Assembly (NCBI GenBank): GCA_036874045.1
Contig: CM072335.1
Span: 3,182,001-3,246,000 of the forward strand
Direction of reading: 5' to 3'
Length of the DNA: 64,000 nucleotides
Origin: Cymodocea nodosa
Taxonomy: Eukaryota; Streptophyta; Magnoliopsida; Alismatales; Cymodoceaceae
Shown in pieces: positions 1 to 12,800 of the stretch; the first letter of the stretch is position 1, and the number at the start of each line of letters is the position of its first letter. A program made the translations under genes and the position numbers. A model generated the notes under the pieces. That model worked only from the letters and a program-made list of their open reading frames with translations. It did not search any database and was not told the DNA's origin.

Positions 1-2900
1 GGATTATGACTCAAAAAATGTGACATCTATGAAAGTATAATACTTTTAGGTGAGAGGATGATATAGACAATATCCCTTTTGAGTGTGAGAATAAGCAACA
101 AACACACATTTAAGAGCATGAAGAGACAATTTGTCTAAGCCTAAAGAAAGATCTTGAACAAAGGCAGTACAACCAAGAACCTTTGAAGCAATAGGAAATA
201 ACTCTTTTTCAAGGTAAAACCAATGAAAGGGATCACTCCCCCAAGAGGAGTAAAAGACATCCTATTGATTAGGTAAATGATTGTAAGCACAACACTAGAC
301 CAAAGATACTTGGAAACCTTAGCTTGCAACATGAGGGTACAGACCAAATCTAGAATGTAACAATGTTTGCGTTCAACAACTCTATTTTGCTGAGAAAAAT
401 GAAGACAAGTAATCTAATGAACAATTCTAAGAGATGAATAAACATATTGAAATTTAGTTTGTGTGAATTCAAGAGTATTATTTGTATACACAATTTTGGG
501 ACAAACAAAAAATTGGTTTTATATTTCAACTAAAATATTTTGGAATATATCAAGAACATTGTGATAGTCCTTTAATAAATATGCCCAACATTCACAAAAG
601 TGATCATCAACAAATACAATATAGTACTTATAACTACAAATAGACGTCATCTTACTAGGACCCTAAATGTCACAATAAATAAGATCAAACATTTTTTTTG
701 ACAAAGTAAGATGTAAATGCTTATAGGTTGCACAAGAGTGCTTCCTAAGTTGACATAACTTGCAATCAAAAGCAAAAATAAAAACCCATGGGAGAGTTTA
801 ACGAAGCTTTTCACAAGACAAATGAGCCAATCAACAATGCCACAAAAAGGAAGAGCTTATGTTGGAGATGCATGCGATCAAATCACTAAGAATATAGTTG
901 TGGACCAATAAAAATGCTCTAGATGAAGTTTGTATATGCCTTAAATCAATCATTTGTCCTATCTACAAGTCTTGAAAAATACAATAAAAATGAAAAAAGA
1001 TAATTCAGCATTATAATTGAACGGTGATGACACTAATGGATAGTAGGTTAAGGATAAAATCAGGGGCATAAAAAACATTGTTCAATTATATCTGTGAGGA
1101 AGCTTATATCTCCTATTAATTAGATACATGACATGAACAACCATCAGATATGGTAACAAAGGTTTTATTAGTGATAGATGTCAATCGTTCAAATAAGGTA
1201 GAGATACCTAAGATGTGGGAGGAGGCTCTAAAGTTTATTATCTAGAGATCATCATTAGAGATAATCAAGCCAATACTAGTGTTTGTACCTAGATGAATTA
1301 ACATAACATGAGCACTCATGGCATTTGAACTAGATCCCTATGACTGGAGAAAACGAACATACTTTACCTATAAAATGGTAACAATAAGTGCAAAGGAGGT
1401 GACATTTATCCCACTTGAGTTTTCTGTAATAATATTAGCAAATTGAGGTTTCAAGTGAGGAAATTTGTCCTAACATTTTTCTGATTAATGTCCTAATTTT
1501 CCACATCATTGACATTTGAGATGGCTATCTATCACCACATCCACCTCACCTTATTCATGTCTTTAAACACTAGAGACAACAAAAGCAAACTAATCGATGA
1601 TAGGCTAAACTAAAGGTTGAGTGGAAACTCACATTGCCTTTGAGAAGGTTGCATTTAAATGAGGCATAGTATCAGCCCCCAAAACAAGACCATGGATCTG
1701 GGAAACTACATCTAAATTTATACTAGCCAAACAAAGTGCAACAACAAGTTCCTCTTGATAGCAATGAAAAGGGAAATCAGTAGTAGGAGGCCGATAAACA
1801 TTTAACTCATTTATCAAACCACAAAATATGTTAAAATGCTCTTGACATGTTTTGTCACATTGTTTAAGTTGAAATAATTGCTCATAAATTTGAAAAATCT
1901 TGGAGATATTCTTTTCTTGACCATACATTCGATGAAGGGTATCCAACATTTCCTTCGCAAGACATATCATAGATATTCCTCGAACAACAGACGGTTCCAT
2001 ACTAAACAACATCCACAAGATGATTGCTACCAATCCTTGTAGGTTTGATCTTTCACACTTGGTGGTGAAGAGTAGAGGTGATGCTTCTAATGATGGGCAA
2101 TCACAATGGTTTCAAAGTTTTGCGCTCACAAAATGTAGGTGGAACCATTCAATTTTTCAAAAACTCTAGGAAAGTACTTGATGAGGAGATCACTACGGTT
2201 GTTTGTGCTTAAAGAAGTCATGACTGCAAGAGAGGCACATTTGTTATCGGTTTGATCTTTCACTGTAGGAAGCAAATGCATGAACATGATTGAATAGACT
2301 AGGTTTAAGATCTTGCAAAACCTTCCTATGGCGTATCCTGGTGAAACCTCCAAGCACGAGCACCCTCCACAAGCTGAGCAGGATTGTTCGGCAACAATGA
2401 CTCAACTGAACTTGTTGAACAACACTGTCCGATAGCAAAAAAAATATTGAATAGATTGGATGGGACTGTTCAATGAGGAAAAGGAGATGCCAACGTTAGG
2501 GATGGTTGCTGGATACTGGAGGACAGAAAATTAATTACTTAGGTCCTTAGCTGCATGACAAGAAGGTCGACACTAATGGCTAGACACAATGCCAACCCAC
2601 GAGCATAGACAATTAGGGAAGATGATGATTGTGCGAGGACTTGTAGATTGCTCCCTTGGTGAGCATAGAGGAGACGAGGTAGAGAGGAGGTTAGTGTGAT
2701 TGTGACAGTGGGAGAGGAGGATGACAGCCCTAAGCTTTGATACCAAGTCAAGATTAAACTAATTCTTTCTTAATTACTTACTAATGAAGGGTACAATAAC
2801 ATATATATATATATCCAGTTTCCTAAATGGATATTCATTTAGCAACAAATGGACCTATAACTGGATTTAACTCATATAACAACTCATAACTCATGTAACA
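1..2900 (-). mobile_element. Copia retrotransposon A, 5' portion, decayed, in PHYLLO intron 18
   Basis: A Ty1/copia element on the minus strand, so in the same sense as PHYLLO. From its 5' side: LTR at about 2746-2900; a primer-binding site TGGTATCAAAGC (complement of initiator tRNA-Met) abutting it at about 2734-2745; gag (UBN2 type, 2033-1629, with the [12 protein letters not shown] and YQEELVVALCLA motifs); protease end (FYAPDF...NLLSISVIT near 1090-1020); integrase fragments down to LINRM...TPLGG at about 270-220. Reverse transcriptase and RNase H should lie beyond base 1. Many stops break the frames, so it is a dead copy. The 3' LTR is outside the window. Confidence 0.82.
2746..2900 (-). 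repeat. 5' LTR of Copia A
   Basis: About 155 bases. On the minus strand it begins TGTTACATGAGTT and ends directly before the primer-binding site. The end is placed by analogy with Copia B, whose LTR ends in ACT just before its primer-binding site. It contains an (AT)n run near 2802-2814. The partner LTR is not in the window, so the ends cannot be confirmed by comparison. Confidence 0.6.
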
Positions 2901-3513
2901 ACTCACAAAATATGATAATAATAATAACATTGGTGATGATCGTGGTGGTGTTGATGGAAATAATGATAATGAGTTGATGATGATTGAGGTGGTTGTGACG
3001 GAGATAATGGTGGAGATGCATATTAAGAGGCAATAGGGAAAAATCAAAGGTCATTCTTTTTTAGTCCTCTTAAATGAGAGGTTGCATTTACACATGCTAT
3101 ACAGAATAAGAATCTCAAAATTAGGCATTCATGACATTCACCATTGTCATATTACTATAAAAGAAAAATTCATGGGGAAAAATGAGGTTCTCCAATGAAT
3201 ACCTTTGATTCAATGAATGTGTAATCCCCAAGACCCATGTGGCACTGACATATCAGCAACCCAAGTTGACATTTAAAACCTTGATTGTATATACCTAAGT
3301 GTTCTACATCTTATTTTATCTTAAACGTTTGAAGTCAAAATTTGAGGTTTTTTGAATATTTCAATGATTTTGGAGTTTAAACCAATATCTCTGCCGATCC
3401 TCAGTGTGCTTCCATTTTGCAAATGGCTGATCATCGATATGATATGAGAACTATGATCAAAATATGCATTTAACATCTTTCAGAAATCATAGTACAATCA
3501 AAGATATGCTGAC
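2901..3513. other. Intron 18 sequence without a recognised feature
   Basis: AT-rich sequence between the Copia A LTR and PHYLLO exon 18. A GAT/GGT-rich low-complexity stretch (about 2920-3010) is visible. No exon with MenC-like coding was found on the minus strand. Confidence 0.5.
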
Positions 3514-3856
3514 CTCACCAAAACCCCTGGTTCCATCACTGAGAGTTATTGCCAAGACAAAGCCTTTTTTGTCCAACTTGCCTTCACTTGTGATAGGAGT
3601 GGTAGTAAGTATTGACGAAAGTTGAATTCTGTCACAAAACCAGAATACTTTGTATCAGGAATACTAATACCTCATTAAGCTAGTAGTTAATGACTTGATG
3701 TCCACAAACAAAAAAAGTAAAAAAACTTACCTATACAGTGAATATTCGATTTTTTCTATCCTTAGAAAAGAAAAATCGACATTTCGATGATCCCTGATGA
3801 GCAAAAGGGTGTTTAAGGCTTGATTCACTGCTTGACAGGCTGACTTCCTCAATACA
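3514..3856 (-). other. PHYLLO: PHYLLO module 3 (start): MenC (o-succinylbenzoate synthase) N-terminus, exons 17-18
   Basis: Exon 17 ([13 protein letters not shown]...) is a linker whose end, IEKIEYSLY, reads into exon 18 ([11 protein letters not shown] ... [19 protein letters not shown]). The last stretch is the opening beta-meander of an enolase-superfamily enzyme, equivalent to the start of o-succinylbenzoate synthase. Exon 18 ends in phase 0 at a GT donor right after the GFGE motif. I could not find the next exon, which should begin with an APL-type motif, anywhere from 3513 to 1. The barrel and its catalytic lysines must therefore lie outside the window. Confidence 0.85.
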
Positions 3857-6800
3857 CTGTAGATTGCATCAAAAAGAATTACATAATTAAAAGAAGCCAG
3901 TGGATGAAATTTGACAGTGCAAAACAATCAAATAAAAGTCACTTGCTTGAAACAAACCTGTGAAAATTGGAATTATCAGAGATACAGCTTTCAACTTCTA
4001 TAACACAGTCTCTGCTGCACTGTTGGCTTTCTGATAAAGCATGATGCAACTCTCCTTTTGTTTGAACATGTAAATACTTTATGCTGTAAAAAATTACAAG
4101 TATTGGATTTCAAAATTATGATGTAGCGACCACAAAATACCAACTAAAAAGATATAGCTATCAGCCTTTGGGTCAATGAACTCTTGAGTAATATATTATA
4201 TTATTTTCGCAGCTTTTGCCTATAATTAAAAGATGAAAACAACGGACATACAATCTAATACTATTAAATTACTAGAATTTAATATGCCTCATTCTGAATA
4301 TTTCTGAAGCCATAATCACCAAAATCCAGCATTTATGCTTTCTTTTTTCTACATATTGGATCAAGTGCTTGCGTAACTACCATGCGCTCTGAAATTTTTA
4401 GAAAGAAGTGACACCTAAGAAATTCCTGCTTAGGATGTGAATTATTGCATCCTGAGCTGTAAAATTAGATGGTATAAATTATTACACCATATTTTGATGT
4501 TACCTTAGGATTATTTATGCATTTCAATATTATTTAGGAAATAATAGAAATATAAGCATATGTGACAACTATTATGTGTGAGGGGAATAATAACAAATAA
4601 AGGAAGGCAAGGCTTAGATTGTCTCGCCACATTTTAAAAAACAGGAAACACAATGTGAATCCTATCAGACAGTGGAGCACCATTAAGCTATTTACTTATG
4701 TGGTATAACAAAATTTTCTACTTTGAATTGCTAAAATAGACAAGTTAAATAAAGAAAAAATAGCTTTGAGCATTTTAAAACATAGATATTCTAAAATACC
4801 TGTGAGCTGCACAGAGATTACCAATTGAAATATCATGCGAAGCATAGAAGTATTTCTTTAGTATACTAGATTTTGTCCTTTCTGCAATTGGCAAGAAGCT
4901 GAATATTGCTCCACCGTGATTGTTCATTACCAATATTGTTATTGGTTTTCTCTGCATCCTTCAGGCCAAAAAGCATTCTTAGTTTCTTATTGATATAAAT
5001 GCAAGTATCAAATGAAAAAGAAATAGACTATCCTCCTAAAACCACTTGTAAATTGCTGGGTTTTAAGTGATTCATAAGAATGAAATAAAACACTTTTAAT
5101 TTAAAAAATCAAGTACGCAAGGAACACAAGGAGAGATGTTAGATTAATGTACAAAAATATTCTACAAACAATTGTGTTTACTTTGGTAAATCTGTTATAA
5201 GATGTATAAAACAATTGTAATTCTTATAAAACCTGATGGTGTTATAAAAGAATATTCACACAAAAGATTTCAAAGATGCTAACACTTGCAATATATTTTG
5301 TCATAGCATGTAGGAGGAAGGCTCCTTTTTCATGTATGCAGTAACCTACACTCGTGTCTTTAGCGACAACAACACCCTCCTCCCTTTCTTGCCTCCCCTC
5401 AACTCTTGTCGGGTGGGGGGTTCTATCTCCCAATCTCACCCTAACTCTCCTTGCTTCAATCTATTATGCACTACATTTGTTAACCCTAGAGGGGGTGTGG
5501 AGAAGAGATCCTTTGCCTCCATGTTAGGTGACTCCCTGGTTTCCTCTTTGTAGAATGGATAGATGTACAAGGAGCAACAAGAGGGGCATATAGTCTATAG
5601 AATTTTTCCCAATATTTTTCTGAAGAGTAATTTTTCCATCCACAATGTTTGCACGTAGGACGAGACAATCCTCCCTTTCCTCCCTGTTTCCCTCTTCCAC
5701 ATTGAGAGGAATTGCCAACACTTTGATTGAAGGAACCAATGACTAGCATAGAGGCTTCGATGACAAGAGTAGCAGTGGAGATGTGGAGAACATAGCCGAA
5801 CGTGTTCTCTAATGACGGAAGGTGATTGGCAGTGAAGATCTGGCCATGTGTCTATGATGCAAGGTCGGGATAAAGCCTGACCAAGAAAAGGGCAACTGCC
5901 AGCTCCTCACAATATCACAAGAGGGTGGCAAGCTTGATGATGCACAACTAGTAGACGTCAAGCTCGATGAGCAAGGCATGCAAACACACGTCATAGGTGG
6001 CAACAGAACTATCTCCCTGTTGATGAGAGAAGAGTTGATCATATACTTCATAAACATACTCCATGTTCATCTTGTTGTTGTAGGTTGTGTGGAGTGAATC
6101 CCAGATCTTCTTGGCAGGACGAAGTTGGGAGATGCTTTGGGCAATGGATCCATCGACAATGTTGAGTAGCCAAGAGACAATTGCCACATCTGTTGCACAC
6201 CAAGCCACGAATGTCGTGGCTTTCTCATCTAATGGTTCTTCAAAGAGGTGGCGTGCCTTCATCTGGGAAACGACGAAGGTCTTAAACGTTGAGGCCCAAT
6301 GGTGGTAGTTGCCTTTCGTGAGTTTGATAGGGTTTAGGGAAAACTTGGATAACCACCCATCTAGATCAGAAGATGCTTTGGTAGGATGGTTGAAGGAGGC
6401 CATCAACAATGGCGATGATAAGAGGTCAGATGATACGACAATGATGGGAGGAGAAGGTGATCAACTTTTAATAGGAGTCAATCCTAGAACCTGGTTGTCG
6501 TACTACGACAATGACGGAGGAGAGGGCGACCCACTTGAATGACAAGTAGGTAGGAGGAAGAACGACGCCAAATATGGAGAAGAAGGTGGGCTTCTAACAA
6601 AAAAAAAAAAAAAACCTTAGATTAGGTTTCTTTCTTAACATTGCTCTGATATCAAATTAAATCACAGGATTTTGGGAGAATTGATTAGCCTATTGTTTCC
6701 ATTAGCATATGCCCCTCTTTATAGAGAGGGAGAGAGATACAATAAAAGGAAGTAATTCCAAAATAGGAAATACAACCTATTAAAGATATCAAATTCTAAA

Positions 6801-9800
6801 CATATCTCTATAAATAGTAATACAACTCAATAATCATTCTCAACAATTCCAAATTTGTAGACTACTTTTTCCAAAAACCTCTAGATCTTTACATATCAGA
6901 TTAGTTGGCCATGGTATCCACAGATGGTTGTGGATGTAGTACTCCAAGAGAAGAGAACCGTGGTGATGCACAAATACTCGAAGCAAACCTTGCCACCATT
7001 GTGGGCATATAAGACATGACAGACTAGTGCTAAGACAAGATTGGCAAACTATTGATGGCACTTATGACTATAAAGACTATACAAGCTATATAATCTAGTG
7101 TTAAGCAAACTATGACTCTCTTAGGTAGGACTCTGAGCAGTTCTTACAAACCTATGCTCATGTTCCTATCACCACAGTATATCATTCAACAACCTCAAGT
7201 ACTAGTGCCCTCCTAACCTCCAAGGACAGTTCCAAAATCATCAACTCAGGTGTTTCCTTTTATATGTTAGGCACAAAAGACTTTTTTACTTGTCCTAGCT
7301 TGCTGATATCAGTTTTGTGTCTAAAACTGATGATTGTTCTAGTACTATTTCTAGAGAAAGGGTTGTGCAGGCCTCTTCACACCTTATGTCAGAAGAAGTC
7401 CTAGATGTATTTGACTTTCATGTTGATGTTCGTTCTATTAGTGCTGTCACAAAACTATTTTGTTATCCAACTTTTCTCCTTTCCATTATATGTTTCAGGT
7501 TTTGTAATTTGGGAGAAAGATTGGTGTAAGTTGTGAACAGGGACATAGAGTGTACCCATTGAATTGTGATAGCACCCCGAGGATTGGCATCTACGACACT
7601 ATAGTTGTTGAACTTTTCTCCTTAATTCCTAGATTTTTTTAAGAGTGTTGCTTTTGTTCATGATATCTTTCTTAAACTTGACAAGTTTTCTCACAAGGTG
7701 ATCAAGTGTCTTTATGAGCTACCCTAAGACTCAATACAGTAATAAATGTTTTCATTTACCCATTAGGTGATATTTTGTATCCATTGATGTCATTTTTTCA
7801 AGTCATAATCATATTTTGATGGCACTACATCTGAAGTCAAGTGTCCACCATAACCATCTCCTATTGAGTTAGATGTTAGAGATGGTAATGAATCCTATAT
7901 TGTGGACAATGATGTGTCATGCCCTTACAAGTATATTGCCACCACCATCAGTTACACCCACCTCCTCTAACAAAGTTGTCCTCCTCTATTGGTGCAAATG
8001 AACCCACCACCAATCTTGACTTTTAAATTGCACTACAAAAAGATACACATTGCTGTACTGTCCATCCTATTTCTCACTTTACTTGATATGATTGTCTTCA
8101 CCTATTATTTTGTAGTTTTATCTTGTCCATTTTTTTGAATATGTTTCCAAGAAATATCATGAGACTCTAATCCTTGATTAGAAGGCAATCATAGATGAAG
8201 AAATAACAACAATAAAGTCTCGTAACACTTGGGAGTTAGTGACCAACTTGTTAGGACAAGCATAATCACTTGTAGATGGGTTGGCATTGTAAAGCAAAGT
8301 TAGATTAGACAAGCCATCAACACAAAGCTAAACTAAAGGACGGTGACTTCACTCAAACATAAGGTGCAACAATGCAATGACTTTTTCATCAGTTGCCAAG
8401 CTTAAACCCATCAAAGTTATTATATCCATTGTTGTAAATCAATTACGAGAGATGTGTCAACTAAATGTGAAAAATACATTTCAATATAAGGATTTTAACT
8501 GATCCAATACTTATAGAGTAAACTCAGGGAATGTTGCTCAAGAGGGATAGAGTTTGCACACTGAAGAAGACTATTTATGACATGAAGCAAAGTCTTAGAG
8601 CTTAATTTCAGAAGTTCAATCAAGTGGTTTTCAAAGATGTACTATGGGTCGTTTAAGCAGTCTTTATGTTAAAGATGCTATTAGCAGGGAATAATGGTAC
8701 ACGCATTGGAGAGACAAGAATATCTGTCACTAAATATATGGAGAAGCTTTGATACCTTCAAGATATTAAGTTTGTGTATACCAAGGGAAGGAGACAAAAA
8801 GTCCAAATCAAGATTTTGTATTTATGTAAAAGGTAATTTAGTTATTTGATGAAACAAGAGCAACATGTTATTCTTAATTTCAGCACTGGGGTAGTGTATC
8901 AACAATCTATGACCCAGATAACAAGTGAGATATGGATCAGATTGCTCTTAGTGAAGCTTGGTTTTTTTGTAGAGAAATCTATACTTATGCACTGTGACAA
9001 CTAAGTAGCTATATTCATCATCAATAATCCTACATTCCATGAGTACACAAAGTATATAAAGGTTGATTTCCATTATGCGAGGGATATGGTGGTAAGAGGT
9101 GTTACTTCACACCCTACCCTTAATCTTCAAAACAACTAGTTGACATTTTCACAAAGGATTTGAATACTGGAGTATTTAAGGCCTTATATATCAAGCTAAC
9201 AATGATAGATATATATAGAAATGTATACACTCTAACTTGAAGGTAGTACAACAACAATCCAACCCATAATCACACTATGTGGAGTTTGCCATAGGAATTC
9301 TTTTTTTTCTATATATTTCTATATATAGTCAAATACTTGGTTAGGTGTATTTACGTCTACTACCAAGCATCCACTCCTATACTTGAAAAGTTCTCGTGCA
9401 GTGTCTATAGGTAATAGTGGTGACTCTATTTAGGCGTAGACAAACAATAAATGTGTGCACTTACCCAATCCATGTGTCAACGTTGCATATTTTGTCTTTA
9501 TTAGTACTCTCAACTAAGTTGATGAATGAGATCACTTGGGATATCCCTGACTAGTTAGGAGTGTCTGCAAGACAAAGTGCGTAATACTTAAGGACTATTT
9601 CAAAGAGAGTGTTATATTCTAAGTATCTAAGAAGGCCTACTTTTGTAAGTTTTCACTTTTATGAATATTCCTGATGTATACCAGGTTGTTAAGTGCTCAT
9701 GGAATATCTCACACTTTTACCTCTATGGATATTCCTAGTGTATATTAGACTGTTTGAGTGTTTATGAAGTATTACTCGTTATCACCTACATAGATATTCT

Positions 9801-12800
9801 AGATGTTTACTAAGTTGTTTTGAGTGTCTATAGAGTATCACTTTAAAATAAAATAAAAATTTCTTAGTTAAATTATATAAATCTAAATTTTTTCTTATGA
9901 TTCCTAACCAAGTAATTTTAGACCAACTACTTTTAATTCCTTCCATGCTAATTAATTCTCTTCTTCTAACTAATGCATTCTTTAATTTCCTAAAGATATG
10001 GCTCAACTACTAAAGCCAATTTTTTTTTATCTTATCTTGAATTGCTACAACTCTATTCTAACCCGAAAGGAAGTGTTTGAGTTATTTTATGTGTTAGGTC
10101 TCCCTTGTTAGATGGGTCACTAGATATCCATTTAATTAATCCCATAGACACTACTTATATGTATCTCATAATGATTAATGTAAATGATCCTCTCATTCAC
10201 ACACTAACAATAAATACCATGAAAAGTTAGGAGATGTGAACCCCGACCATGGCATGCTACAGATGTATTCTTTAGGTACTAAGATATTGTGCACCAATGA
10301 TGCATTGATAGCTAGTTGAGGAAATCTTGTATGCTTCTCAAAAGCAGGTTGTCTCTGTAGCATGTCTAACTCTGCTTGATATAGTCATTGCTTTGGCTTT
10401 TAGAATCCTAAAATTATTGTTGAATCATTTTAACAGTCTTCCAACATAAAGGGAACATGGTATTTCTATTATGTCATGTATAAATGCCAATAGAGGTAGT
10501 CTCACCTTTCACTTAGAATTGCCAATCCATTTGTATCGTGAAGGAAGGATACATCACCAATCACACAGATCACCTGAAAATGAGAGGCCATATTTAACTT
10601 CTGCAAAACTTATGAAGGTTTCTGGAAAATACAGAACACAAATCCAGTAGATGAATATCAAAAATCATATCCCAAAAGACGTCCTAGATAATAGATCTTC
10701 ATAAACAATGGAAACATAAAATGCAATACAACAGACAAAAGTGTCCCTTTATAAAATTTTAATTTGAACACTGAACCACAAATTCTAGTTTCTAGAGAAG
10801 ATAATCAACAAGCATTGCTTGAATTGCCTCATCACAAAATCGATTCCTTTGTGTTGAACATTTACAATGAAATTCTATGTGCTGAAGTGTATCATTTGAA
10901 GATTTAAAAAATAAGAAGAAAATTTTGGTTTTCTTTTTGCTAACAAAAACCATTTCAAATGGTCCTATAAAAGGCACATTTTTATACTAGTAAAAAATAC
11001 TTTCCCGCCTTTGTAAAAAGAACTTCCAATTTGTCCAATGTCATTGTTCATGAATCTATGGAAGCATTGATACACTAAAAAAAGTATGGGCTACTTACTC
11101 TCTTGCTGCGACCAACAGCAAATCCACAGGCCGAGCTGAGCAATCCATCAATCCCACTAACACCTCTGTTTCCAACAACTTGTATTCCCTGATATGGAAA
11201 ATCCTGGCTCAGAGGTGCAAAAGTAGAGATTGATTCCACCAAACCCTTTCCATACATGTCTATGTCACGTATTACCATGCTATTCCCAACAAATAAAACC
11301 CCATTTTGAAGAGCTTCTGAAATAATATGCGCAACATATGGTTCAGTTAAGGAATCCTCCAAGCATATTTGATGGGACAGTTCTTGAGAAATCTGGAAAG
11401 CAAATTCAGTTGCTCAATATTGATAGTATGACAGATTTTATCTCAAAATGAAACAAGTGGAACAGGGATTCTTGTTCTTGGAAAACAGGGTTTCTATAAC
11501 TGTAATGATGATTTTGCATGAGATATCAACAAAAAGTAAGATGGCATATCTATCCACAAGATGGCGACAGCAACCAAAACAAATTCCATGTCATAAGATG
11601 CTCAATGAATAAACATGCATTTTTTAATTAGCATTTTCCTTTTGATTGTTGAGAGAGAACATATTTGTATCGAATTCTTTTTGCACTCTTAATTTGCAAA
11701 TGTCATAATTTGTAAGCTCTCATGTGTGACTCTCATCTTGATCCAATTAAAGCCATGGCAGCTGAAAAACACATTACAAAACCCAAGACGAGAGGTCTCT
11801 TAGGATCCCACAAAAGGGAATGATTTGAAGCAAGCTAGCTAAAGCAATTAAAATTCATTATTTTTGGCACGTGAAATGGTTAATTTCTCTTCTAAGTGAC
11901 ACACCATTAATTGCACTCCTAAAAACATTTACTGGTGAAGGATAAGGATCCTTCCCAGGCACCATTCGTAGTAACCTCAGCACTAAGTTTGATAGGAATA
12001 TACTGCACACAGGCTTCACCCAGATTAGAGAGTCCATATTGGTGGTCCTTATTTTGTTAGTTAGAGTCAGCAGTTGAGGTGTTTGGGTGGGTACAGCAGC
12101 AATGGGTTCTTCAGTAGCTGTCACACAATAGTCTCTAGTCAAATGAAAACAGCACTGGATTGTGGATCACATTCCCTACAAACAATGAATAAAAAACAAG
12201 ATTTTATGATGGCTCTAGGAGTGTAGGACCTATTCCATGACAGAGTATCCTACCATCCATCCACAAGACATCCAACTCCACCTAGTGCAGAAGTTCCCAC
12301 ATCATCACCAATCACACCTAAAATTCAAATCTTCACCATGAAAAAAGACAAGTCTCAAATTCAAGCCTCCCTGTACTAGATTAATGATTATGATTGGAAT
12401 CCACCAAACTTTGCCCTCTCTCAGGCTGATGGATTTTTGAAACTAGATAGCTTCTCTAATCTGACCTGGAACAAAGACGGGACTGTACTGGCAAGGGATC
12501 ATTCAAAGGAATCAATCCCACTTTCCCAATTGGAAAAAAGGAGGGAGCACAAATTGATGGCAGATGTTCACCAAGCGATCACAATGAAGATTGATTGATG
12601 TGTAAGCCACAAGTAATCCACCAAATGTGATTCCTATGTTTCTCGATTATTATTTGGTTAGAAACACTTAAAAAATGAAAACGGAAGCAATTTATGTTTA
12701 TATATACTACAGTACAAAAGTTAACCAATCATATCTTCTCACTATATTATATTGTTCAATATGCATTAAAGAGGACTTTCATATCCAATGTTGTTTAAAA

